From G963665925 sp963665925 (GTDB lineage: Bacteria; Bacillota; Clostridia; Peptostreptococcales; Acidaminobacteraceae): 64,000 bases of DNA. Shown here piece after piece: positions 51,464 through 59,698 of this stretch (the first letter of the stretch is position 1; each line of letters opens with the position of its first letter). The DNA lies in NCBI GenBank assembly GCA_963665925.1, contig OY762511.1, positions 2,294,001 to 2,358,000 of the forward strand, read 5' to 3'. Position numbers and translations under genes: made by a program. The notes under the pieces were generated by a model. The model made no database searches. It was not told the DNA's origin and was given only the letters and a program-made list of their open reading frames with translations.

Positions 51464-53074
51464 TTATGCGATATAATCCGAAGCCATTCTCGCAAAGTTG
51501 CAAGACAGGTCAGAAACACGTTCCAGATTGTTGATGATTTCAAGATAGTAAATACCGGATTGAGAATCACACTGGTTGTTATGAAGTCTTGTAAAGTGAT
51601 CTTGTCTTGCATTCCGCTCAAGCATATCCATTTCCTTTTCCAGTTCATAGACCTGAGCAATTTTTGCTTCATCTGGTGCTTCAATGACTTCAAGCGCAAG
51701 TGTAAGCGTTTTTGAAGTGATTGCATGCATCTCTTGAAGTGAAGCGCGTGACATTTCGCTGAAAGTAATTTTGAATTCATCAATTGACGTAATGAGTTCG
51801 GCGATGTTGTCCGCATGGTCGCCAATGCGTTCTATGTCATTCACTGTATTGAATAAGCTATTCACATAGGTTCTGTCTTCAACCTTTAGATCACAATTTG
51901 AAAGCTTAACCAGATATTCTGTAATTTCCTTTTCAAAAGCGTTGACTTCTTTTTCAATTCGGAATGTTTCTGCAACATTTTCATACTTACCTGAAAAGAG
52001 TGTGTCCATAGCAGCATTCAAACTCTGCTGTGCTCGTTGGCCCATGTGTACAGTCTCTTGAACCGTACTGTTTAGAGCGATACTTGGTGTTTCAAGAATA
52101 CGCTCATCGATATATTTTGTAAGCTTTTCCTTTTGCTCATCGCCCTTGTCAGGAACAAGGAACATGGCAATCTTAATTAAGATAAATGCAAATGGGAACT
52201 GAATGATTACGTTGGCAATATTGAAAATAGTATGCGCATTTGCAATTTGACGGCCTACATCGGTTGGATCCCAGCTTGTAACAACATGCGTGATCGGTGT
52301 GGATAGGAATACCACAAAGAGGATTGTACCCACCAAGTTGAAGGCCATATGGATGATGGCTGCACGCTTTGCGTTTTTGCTGGCACCAATACTTGAAAGC
52401 AGGGCTGTTGTACATGTACCCATGTTATCGCCGTAAAGGATTGGCAGTGCTGCTGCAAGCGGCAGGATACCTTGTGATGCAAGGGCAATAAGCATACCAA
52501 TCGAAGCACTCGAAGACTGTACAACAAATGTCAGCGTCAAGCCGATGAGTACGCCAAGTATTGGATTATGACTCAGGTTGGCCATCAGCACATTGAAAGT
52601 TTCTAGCTCGCGAAGCGGCTTTAAAGAATCCTTCAGGAACTCCATACCGATGAATAGGATACCGAGACCAATCAGGATTTCAGCAAAGTTCTTTTGCTTG
52701 TCCTTTTTAGCAGTCATCCATAGGATCATACCAATGCCTACAGAAACAGGTGCGATTTTGTCAATCGACAATGAAACAATCTGGCCTGTGATAGTTGTAC
52801 CAACATTTGCACCCATGATAACGCCTACCGCTTGAGTCAGCTTCATCATGCCTGCATTTACAAAACCTACGACCATAACGGTTGTAGCACTGGAGCTCTG
52901 AATAACACCAGTAACGACTGTACCAACGATAACACCCATCAAACGATTGCGTGTGAGCAGCTCGATGATCTTTTCCATTTTGCGACCCGCAGATTTCTGA
53001 AGGCCAGCACTCATGACTTGCATTCCGAAAAGGAATAGTCCTAAACCACCTATAACACCAATTAATACTTCCAA
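51464..53074 (-). CDS. Na/Pi cotransporter family protein with PhoU-like C-terminus
   Basis: 536 aa. The N-terminal membrane domain contains the two inverted Na/Pi-cotransporter repeats with the QSSSATT signature (GVIQSSSATTVMVVGFVNAG; FVVQSSSASIGMLIALASQG) and GANVGTTITGQI. The C-terminal third (from about residue 340) is a PhoU-like helical bundle (RIGDHADNIAELI). Related proteins import phosphate with sodium, and some bacterial members affect signalling. The start is a TTG at 53074 with GAGGTGG 4 bases upstream. It lies downstream of the SDR-like gene on the same strand. Confidence 0.9.
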   Translation of the reverse strand: MEVLIGVIGGLGLFLFGMQVMSAGLQKSAGRKMEKIIELLTRNRLMGVIVGTVVTGVIQSSSATTVMVVGFVNAGMMKLTQAVGVIMGANVGTTITGQIVSLSIDKIAPVSVGIGMILWMTAKKDKQKNFAEILIGLGILFIGMEFLKDSLKPLRELETFNVLMANLSHNPILGVLIGLTLTFVVQSSSASIGMLIALASQGILPLAAALPILYGDNMGTCTTALLSSIGASKNAKRAAIIHMAFNLVGTILFVVFLSTPITHVVTSWDPTDVGRQIANAHTIFNIANVIIQFPFAFILIKIAMFLVPDKGDEQKEKLTKYIDERILETPSIALNSTVQETVHMGQRAQQSLNAAMDTLFSGKYENVAETFRIEKEVNAFEKEITEYLVKLSNCDLKVEDRTYVNSLFNTVNDIERIGDHADNIAELITSIDEFKITFSEMSRASLQEMHAITSKTLTLALEVIEAPDEAKIAQVYELEKEMDMLERNARQDHFTRLHNNQCDSQSGIYYLEIINNLERVSDLSCNFARMASDYIA

Positions 53075-53172
53075 AAGTCCACCTCGTTAATATTAAAATT
53101 ATAACCTTGTCTACAATTGTCTCGTTAATTCTAATTTACAGGCGTTGATTTTATGTTATAGACATGTTAATT

Positions 53173-54087
53173 CTATGTTAAGTGGTCTTGGAGTCCGTTT
53201 GATATCTCAAGTGTTTTGTCGTCCTTGCATAAGCTGAGGCTGATATCCCACAATTTATCCTGTAGGGCTTCATCTAAGGCGAAGTCCTTTTCATCTATTT
53301 CAATAAAAGCCCCCTTTTTCCAAGTCATGAGTTTACCGGACTTTTCTAGGCTGTGACGGGCATCTTCTGTAAATAGGGGCGCCATAATCTTTCCGCAGGT
53401 TTCCATAGAAATAAAAGTACCAAACAGTTTCATAAGAGAAGCTGCAATCCGCATGGGGGCAGGAATGATGTTGAGTTGATTGGTCCAGACTGTCTTACTG
53501 ATATGAAATCCCACAAAGGATATGGAGACATTTGGCTTGTTCTGATAGAGCCGATGAAGCCTATATAGGAACATACGCTTGGCAACCATTGCCTGACCGA
53601 TAGCTTGTTCATAGTTCCACTTGTCAGCCATTTGCAGATCGTCCCAGTGCATTTCGCCAAAGGAAGCTGCGTTAAATATGATTCTTCCGCCTGTCTCAGA
53701 TTTTTCAATCAGGTCGAGTAGATTCAAAACCAGCATGTACTGAGACAGGTAATTGACCTGGAAATGTGCATCGAGCCCATCTTCAGTCTCAACACGCTGC
53801 GGAGCATATCCGATGCCGGCATTGATAAATATGCCATCTAAGCTGTCGTGGTTTTCATGCAGTTCATGAATAGCCCTTTTAACATCGCTGAATTTTGTTA
53901 AATCGCATAGAACCATGGAAACTTTCGTATTGGAGCATTCCTTTCTAAATTCTTCTATGACTTCCAGACCCAGTGCTTTTGACCGACATAAAATAATAAT
54001 TTCATGTTCATTCTGACCACTGGACGCCAGTACTTTTGCAACACCTTTCCCCATGCCGTGGGTGCCGCCAGTAATAAGTATTTTCAT
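53173..54087 (-). CDS. SDR-like protein, catalytic Tyr and Lys replaced
   Basis: 304 aa with the Rossmann fold of the short-chain dehydrogenases of retinol-dehydrogenase type: TGGTHGMGKGVAKVLASSG for cofactor binding, DGIFINAGIGY, and RIIFNAASFGE with the serine. At the active-site helix the usual AYGQSKLAN is AIGQAMVAK, so the catalytic Tyr becomes Ile and the Lys becomes Met. It may therefore bind a cofactor without classical dehydrogenase activity. The reading frame is intact and full length, arguing against simple decay. Confidence 0.8.
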   Translation of the reverse strand: MKILITGGTHGMGKGVAKVLASSGQNEHEIIILCRSKALGLEVIEEFRKECSNTKVSMVLCDLTKFSDVKRAIHELHENHDSLDGIFINAGIGYAPQRVETEDGLDAHFQVNYLSQYMLVLNLLDLIEKSETGGRIIFNAASFGEMHWDDLQMADKWNYEQAIGQAMVAKRMFLYRLHRLYQNKPNVSISFVGFHISKTVWTNQLNIIPAPMRIAASLMKLFGTFISMETCGKIMAPLFTEDARHSLEKSGKLMTWKKGAFIEIDEKDFALDEALQDKLWDISLSLCKDDKTLEISNGLQDHLT

Positions 54088-54488
54088 AAATCATTCACCG
54101 CTTTCAAAGACTGATTCCCCAAAATCACAAATCGTATATTTAATAAATACAATTCTATAGATGAAATCTTAGAGTTCCCTGAGAAGCGGATTAATTCTGG
54201 CTATATAGGTCTTTGGGTGCTAAACTTGAGTCTTCTGTGTTATGATAAATTTACATGGAAGAAACAGTAAACCATGTATGCAGGTGGCTGATATGGGAGG
54301 TGCGCTACTGGCGTGGCCGCCCCATATTGAAAAACACTTGCGTATGGAATGCAGAATAAGCGTAAACATATAGTGAAGAACATTGTGAATTTCAAAATAT
54401 GGGCTTGAGTGGAGTGGCCTAGACAAGCCTTGTTTTGAGTGTATTAATAGTTTGAGACTTTACTGAGGATGATGTTGTGGAGGCGGTC
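54088..54488. other. Gene-free 400-base region with two tandem hairpins
   Basis: No credible gene. Two short stems lie next to each other: ACATGG (54253-54258) / CCATGT (54272-54277), and ATATGGG (54291-54297) / CCCATAT (54321-54327) enclosing a GC-rich segment. The second is richer in GC than its surroundings. It could be a structured leader or small RNA; no known RNA family was recognised. Confidence 0.3.
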
Positions 54489-55841
54489 ATGGATAAGTTT
54501 ATTGATATGTTTAAAAAGGGAACGCAGTTTGTAAATATTGTGTCGGCAGTAAGCTCAGAAGAGCTGACTTTCAGTGATCACATAAGTACGGCCTATACCA
54601 GTGAGGAATGCATAAAGTTCATTCCGGCATCCGGTGCAGCCACTAGAATGTTCAAAAATCTATATGAGTTCTTAGACAACCAGGTAGAAACGGATTTCGT
54701 GAATGTTTTCTTCGACAACTTGGAAAAGTTTGCGTTTTACAAGCTGCTAGACCTAAGCGGACTCGACAAGAACCGTCTTGAAGATAGAGTTCAGATAGTG
54801 AACAAGGTACTTAACACAGATCTGAACTATGGGCAGTTGCCGAAAGCGCTTATCAAAATGCATACCTATGAAAGTGTGGCAACGACACCCATTGATGAGC
54901 ACATTTATGAAGGTGAGAGCTACTTGGACTCAGAATCAGTCAATCTGCACTTTACAATATCCAAAGAGCACGAAGCGCTGTTTAATACATATGTAGAAAA
55001 CGCACTGAAAGACAAGCAAAATATTGGCATTACATACTCGTTTCAAAAGAAGGAAACAGATACCCTGGCGGTAGATATGAATAACGTGCCATTTGTACTT
55101 GAGAGTGGACAAGTTCTATACCGGGCAGGGGGTCATGGTGCTCTCATTGAGAATCTGAACGACCTGAACGGTGATATTATCTTTATCAAGAACATTGACA
55201 ATGTATGTCATAAGGATCATTCCAAAGAAACCATTGACTCAAAAAAAATGCTTGCTTCCATAGGTCTTGAAGTTAAGGCACAAGTAGATGGACACATTAA
55301 GTCAATACTTGAGAATGACTTTGATCTTGCCAAAATTCAGGCCTTTATCAATTCAGTCCTGAATATCAGATTTAAAGATGAGCTTACAAAAGAAAAAGCC
55401 CTGGAAATACTAGATAGACCTCTAAGAGTCTGTGGTGTGGTAAAGAATCAGGGAGAGCCCGGTGGAGGTCCCTTTATTGTAGATAACGGTGACTATTTTG
55501 ATTTGCAAATCTGTGAAAAGGCAGAAATCGATTTGGAAAACCCAGAGCATTTGGAAATACTAAATGCATCAAAGTATTTCAACCCGGTAGACTTGGTATG
55601 CTTCGTCAGAAACCATAGAGGTGAAAAGTTCAATCTGCTTGATTATATCAATAAGGACAGATACTTCATCAGTGAGAAAACCTATAAGGGAAGGAAGCTA
55701 AAGGCACTTGAGCATCCAGGCCTCTGGAATGGCGCCATGCATCACTGGAACACGCTTTTTGTGGAAGTGCCGCTTTCAACATTTAACCCGGTAAAGACGG
55801 TGAATGACCTTTTAAGACAAGGACATAGAGCCAAGGTGTAA
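54489..55841 (+). CDS. DUF4301 family protein
   Basis: About 450 aa, conserved family without an established function. The N-terminal part has FIPASGAATRMFKNLYEF, which looks like the G-x-G-T-R-M-x-K phosphate-binding motif of sugar nucleotidyltransferases. Later are VLYRAGGHGALIENLNDLNG, then DIIFIKNIDNVCHKDHSKET, again like a nucleotidyltransferase core (LNDLNGD, IDN), and VKNQGEPGGGPFIV near residue 325. I infer a nucleotidyltransferase-like fold. The ATG at 54489 is favoured because GGAGG is 5 bases away; a GTG at 54477 would add four residues. Confidence 0.8.
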   Translation: MDKFIDMFKKGTQFVNIVSAVSSEELTFSDHISTAYTSEECIKFIPASGAATRMFKNLYEFLDNQVETDFVNVFFDNLEKFAFYKLLDLSGLDKNRLEDRVQIVNKVLNTDLNYGQLPKALIKMHTYESVATTPIDEHIYEGESYLDSESVNLHFTISKEHEALFNTYVENALKDKQNIGITYSFQKKETDTLAVDMNNVPFVLESGQVLYRAGGHGALIENLNDLNGDIIFIKNIDNVCHKDHSKETIDSKKMLASIGLEVKAQVDGHIKSILENDFDLAKIQAFINSVLNIRFKDELTKEKALEILDRPLRVCGVVKNQGEPGGGPFIVDNGDYFDLQICEKAEIDLENPEHLEILNASKYFNPVDLVCFVRNHRGEKFNLLDYINKDRYFISEKTYKGRKLKALEHPGLWNGAMHHWNTLFVEVPLSTFNPVKTVNDLLRQGHRAKV

Positions 55842-55987
55842 AAGTGTTCTAACCAAAAAATGAAAATGAAAAACAGGTGTGCTAATATCGAAGTAGGCGA
55901 GCCTCTTGAGGCAGATTTCAAGCATTAGAGTAACCTGATAAATCGATAATTTGAATAGCCAGGTGAAGTCAAAGGATGGTGGATAAG

Positions 55988-56443
55988 ATGATTTACGATA
56001 AAATTGCAAACATAAATGATTATGATTTGAAGCATGCGCATTTGAAGCGTGCACTTGAAAGCATTGCGAGTGGAGAATACTTGAATTTTGAATCTGGAAA
56101 AAATGAGATAGAGGGTGACAATCTGTATGCAATCAGAGTGAAATTGTCACTTGGTGATTATGAGGAAGGTCTCTTTGAAGCCCACAAAAAATATGTCGAT
56201 ATACATGTACCTGTTACAAACAGTGAAGATGTAGGAATTGCATTTGTAGAGGATATTAGGGTCACATCTGATTATGATGCAGCAGGTGATTGTCTTTTAG
56301 GAAAATCCGACGCCTGTATGGATGTAAGGCTTTCAGAAGGTGAGTTTTTGCTTGTATTCCCTCAAGATGCACATAAGGTTGGTGTTTCAAAGGCCAACAT
56401 CGGCAAGATATACGAGAAGGTCATCTATAAAGTACTTCTATAA
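55988..56443 (+). CDS. YhcH/YjgK/YiaL family protein
   Basis: 151 aa of the DUF386 beta-barrel (cupin-like) family, linked in other bacteria to sialic acid or other sugar catabolism and, for TabA, to biofilm. Visible: KYVDIHVPVTNSEDVGIAF and the C-terminal GEFLLVFPQDAHKVGVSK with the metal-binding type His. The start at 55988 begins the family-typical MIYDKIANI; an ATG at 55976 would add 4 residues. No sugar genes are adjacent. A terminator follows 10 bases after the stop. Confidence 0.85.
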   Translation: MIYDKIANINDYDLKHAHLKRALESIASGEYLNFESGKNEIEGDNLYAIRVKLSLGDYEEGLFEAHKKYVDIHVPVTNSEDVGIAFVEDIRVTSDYDAAGDCLLGKSDACMDVRLSEGEFLLVFPQDAHKVGVSKANIGKIYEKVIYKVLL

Positions 56444-56453
56444 TGATAAAAAG

Positions 56454-56488
56454 ACGCGTAAGTCCTTCGTGGGACCTGCGCGTTTTTT
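56454..56488 (+). terminator. Terminator after the YhcH-like gene
   Basis: ACGCG (56454-56458) / CGCGT (56479-56483) with an inner GTCC (56462-56465) / GGAC (56472-56475), then a T-run. Confidence 0.75.
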
Positions 56489-56618
56489 GAGTAAAGAGAT
56501 TTGGGATGATGGCGTGATAAAGGCACATTTGCAAATCCGCTGTACAGGTGAAGTCCATATGGGGTACAAGTTAAGTATATGATTTAAGTGTACTTTTGAT
56601 ATCCGAGGAGATTCTATC

Positions 56619-57791
56619 ATGGAAAAAATCAAATGGACCAGCTTCTTAAAAGATGTCTTTACCTGTTCATTGGGTGCTTATGGTGGTCCGGAAGCGCATT
56701 ATGGTGTCTTTACAGATCAATTGGTGATAAAAAAGAAGTATTTGACGGAAGAGGAGTTACTTGAGCTGATGGCTTTAACGGGGATTTTACCCGGACCAAG
56801 CAGTACGCAGACTATTGTATCTATAGGTTATAAGACAGGTGGTCCCTTGCTGGCTGTTCTAACCATGCTGGTCTGGGCCTTGCCAGTCCTTAGTCTCATG
56901 ACACTTCTATCGTTTCTAAGTGGATTCTTGCTGAAAATGAACATATCGCAGGATGGACTGCGGTATATTGGGCCCATGGCGGTGGGGTTTATTGTAGTCG
57001 CGGCATACAGATTGGGGAATAAGGTTGTAACAGATCGGTTTACCTTCCTGCTTTTCGTTTTAGGTGGTGTAATAACTTACTTCATACGTACACCATGGGT
57101 ATATCCCCTAGTCCTAATTTTGGGTGGTGCATCGAGCGTTGCGCTTTCAGATGAAAAGGCGCTTTGGAATCATGTGCGTCTGAATCCCCCTTGGCGATAT
57201 CTCATTGCTTTTGCCTGTATAGCCATTATGGGCATTGTCCTGACGCTTTCATGGGACAATAGAATCATTCATCTGTTTGAAAGCTTCTATCGTTACGGAT
57301 ACACGGTTATTGGTGGAGGACAGGTCGTTGTTCCACTCATGTACAGTGAGCTTGTAGACGTAAATCAGTATATGACAAACCAAGAGTTCCTAACCGGTTT
57401 TGGACTTGTGCAAGGTTTGCCAGGCCCCATGTTCAGCTTTAGTGCATACGCGGGGGGAATGGCGGCACGAGGCAGCTCGGCGATTTATCAGATGATCGGT
57501 GCTATGGCAGGTGGCATCGGTATATTCCTGCCGGGACTTCTTCTTATCTTCTTTGTGTATCCCGTTTGGGAGAAGTTAAAGAAAGTGCGCGGAATAAAGG
57601 TTTCATTAAGAGGTATTACAGCTGTTGCCGGGGGACTTATTACGGTTTCAGCACTCATCTTGATGCAGAAGAATGGATTTACTGCAGACAATATCCTAGT
57701 GGTCCTTCTTACGGCTGTCCTGCTGATTTCAAAAAAGATACCCGCGCCCCTGATTGTGCTTTTAGCATTAGGTTTTGGGTTTTTAATGTAG
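56619..57791 (+). CDS. chrA: Chromate transporter ChrA, two-domain
   Basis: 390 aa CHR-family membrane transporter of the long type, with two homologous halves. First half: SLGAYGGPEAHYGVF and TGILPGPSSTQTIVSIGYKT. Second half: YGYTVIGGGQVVVPLMYSEL and LVQGLPGPMFSFSAYAGG. Each carries the GG and PGP motifs of the family, and about ten hydrophobic segments are visible. It expels chromate, or may move another oxyanion. The ATG follows a GAGGAG site. It stands alone and is followed by a very strong terminator. Confidence 0.92.
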   Translation: MEKIKWTSFLKDVFTCSLGAYGGPEAHYGVFTDQLVIKKKYLTEEELLELMALTGILPGPSSTQTIVSIGYKTGGPLLAVLTMLVWALPVLSLMTLLSFLSGFLLKMNISQDGLRYIGPMAVGFIVVAAYRLGNKVVTDRFTFLLFVLGGVITYFIRTPWVYPLVLILGGASSVALSDEKALWNHVRLNPPWRYLIAFACIAIMGIVLTLSWDNRIIHLFESFYRYGYTVIGGGQVVVPLMYSELVDVNQYMTNQEFLTGFGLVQGLPGPMFSFSAYAGGMAARGSSAIYQMIGAMAGGIGIFLPGLLLIFFVYPVWEKLKKVRGIKVSLRGITAVAGGLITVSALILMQKNGFTADNILVVLLTAVLLISKKIPAPLIVLLALGFGFLM

Positions 57792-57814
57792 CGGTATAGT
57801 TTATACAGACTTTT

Positions 57815-57856
57815 AAGAAGGTTCTGCACACCCAGGTGTGCAGAACCTTCTTTTTT
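57815..57856 (+). terminator. Strong terminator after chrA
   Basis: A 17-base perfect stem, 57815-57831 (AAGAAGGTTCTGCACAC) with 57836-57852, tetraloop CCAG, ending in a T-run. Confidence 0.92.
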
Positions 57857-58010
57857 AATCATATCGGCTTTGACAAAGCTGCTGTCCTTGTGAAATTCTG
57901 GTTGAAAGACGTTCTTCGGATTATATCTTCTTTAGTCGCTTTAAACGTGATTTGAAGCGTATTCTGGATATAAATAGAACATATATGATTTTAGGAATGG
58001 AAGTGACATA

Positions 58011-59639
58011 ATGAATAAAAGAATGGCGGAGTATAAAAAAATATTGCACCTTCCATACAAGTTCATTCCAATTATGATGATTGCCTATTTATCTATAAAT
58101 ATTCTTGGGCTGGCATTGCCACTGACCATGAAAAAGATCTATAGCAGCGTCCTTGCGAATAAGTCCTATAATGAGCTTCGTTTGCTTGTTATAGGGTGTC
58201 TTCTTGCGCTTTTCTTGGAATCAGTTCTTAGAAACGTGAGGGATTCATCAAGTAAGTGGATTGCATCCAAATATGAGTATCAGCTCTCAAATCACATTAT
58301 TAAGGCTATTTTGAATTCATATGCTGCGAATGATCGAGACAGTTATCATTCGGACTTACAGAAGATCAATTCTATTAGACAAATTACAGCGTTTTACTCG
58401 GCTAGAATATATCAGCTGTATATTGATATTCCATTTATTGCAATTTTTCTATACTTTATATATACACTGGGAAGGTCTCTGGTGCTTGTTCCCTTAATTT
58501 TGTCCGTTATTTATGTCATATCAATAGGCATCATATCTAAATCATATTTCCGTATTCGAAAAGAACAAGTCGATATATCAAACAATATTTTGTCACTTTT
58601 GACTGAAACGCTGGATAAGATTCATCTTGTAAAAGCATCTGGTCTTGAAGAGGTGCATATTGCAAAGTTTAATAGGGCAGTGAAGGCAAGCAGCGAAAAA
58701 GAGTTCAAGTGCAATATCTATCAAAGCATTCCCAGTCTCATATCTGCGAATTTTTCTCAGCTAAACCTGTTCACATTGCTTTTATATGGCGGGCATCTGA
58801 TTCTAAAGGATGAGCTCACCTTTGCTGAGATTACGGCTTGCGTCATGCTGGGTGGAAGGGCAATTGCACCCGTTAAAAGCATCATGAGTCTATATCTTCA
58901 GAGAAAGGATATACAAATACTCATTGAAAAAATCGATGATATATTGAGTCGTGAATATCGATTTGCTGAAAATGCACCGTCATTTCCAGATGATGTGGAA
59001 GGGACCATTGAACTCATTGATCTTGAGTACAGCAATATTCAGTCACATAAAACAGAGCATATTTCATGCAGTATTCAAGCTGGTGAAATGATTTATATTA
59101 ACCCGAGTGTCTTTTTATCCTACAAGGAAATCATTTATAGAATTATCGGTAAGGAAAAAATCCAGAATGGTAAAGTCTTAATTGACAATTTGAACATACA
59201 GAAATGGAATTTGAACACACTCTCTGGCAAGGTTGAATACCTGTCTGATGAAGTCGGTTTGTATAAAGGCAGTATTATGGACAATATTACCTATTTCAAC
59301 AGAGAAAAAACGAATCAGGCTTATGAAGCTGCAGCCCTCACAGGGCTTGATAAGATTGTGGGTGAAATGTCAGATGGTTTTGAAACACAAATTGAAGGGC
59401 ATTCAAAGAACTACTTGTCCTCTGCATTCTTGCAGAGACTGAATTTGACACGCGCCCTTGTCGTGAGACCCCGCATACTTATTCTTGATCGTATAGATGA
59501 AAGCATGGATCAGGATACTTATGAAATGTTTATTTGGTTACTTGAGAAATTCAGAAACACTATGACTGTGATTGTTATCTCTCGCGAAGCGCAAATATTT
59601 GAAATGGCAACAGATAATTTCATGGATTTGATTTCATGA
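58011..59639 (+). CDS. ABC exporter half-transporter with degenerate ATPase domain (type I secretion style)
   Basis: 542 aa. Residues 20-285 form the six-helix exporter domain of the ABC type I secretion kind, with NNILSLLTETLDKIHLVKAS and a coupling region. Residues 325-540 keep the ABC fold order, but the ATP motifs are lost. The P-loop position reads YINPSVFLSYKEIIYRIIGK without GxGKS/T. The Q-loop is EYLSDEVGLYKGSIMDNI (Gln replaced). The signature is YLSSAFLQRLNLTRAL (LSGGQ becomes LSSAF). Walker B is ILILDRIDE (Glu position Arg), and the H-loop is VISREAQIF (His replaced). The frame is intact and selected-looking, so I infer a non-hydrolytic partner in a heterodimer with the second ABC protein at 61113. 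No C39-like domain is present. Confidence 0.8.
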   Translation: MNKRMAEYKKILHLPYKFIPIMMIAYLSINILGLALPLTMKKIYSSVLANKSYNELRLLVIGCLLALFLESVLRNVRDSSSKWIASKYEYQLSNHIIKAILNSYAANDRDSYHSDLQKINSIRQITAFYSARIYQLYIDIPFIAIFLYFIYTLGRSLVLVPLILSVIYVISIGIISKSYFRIRKEQVDISNNILSLLTETLDKIHLVKASGLEEVHIAKFNRAVKASSEKEFKCNIYQSIPSLISANFSQLNLFTLLLYGGHLILKDELTFAEITACVMLGGRAIAPVKSIMSLYLQRKDIQILIEKIDDILSREYRFAENAPSFPDDVEGTIELIDLEYSNIQSHKTEHISCSIQAGEMIYINPSVFLSYKEIIYRIIGKEKIQNGKVLIDNLNIQKWNLNTLSGKVEYLSDEVGLYKGSIMDNITYFNREKTNQAYEAAALTGLDKIVGEMSDGFETQIEGHSKNYLSSAFLQRLNLTRALVVRPRILILDRIDESMDQDTYEMFIWLLEKFRNTMTVIVISREAQIFEMATDNFMDLIS

Positions 59640-59698
59640 TTGTAGCTTTAAATGAAATTTATCTAGGTATGTTCGTGTCCGGCTTGGGGGAATGGTAG

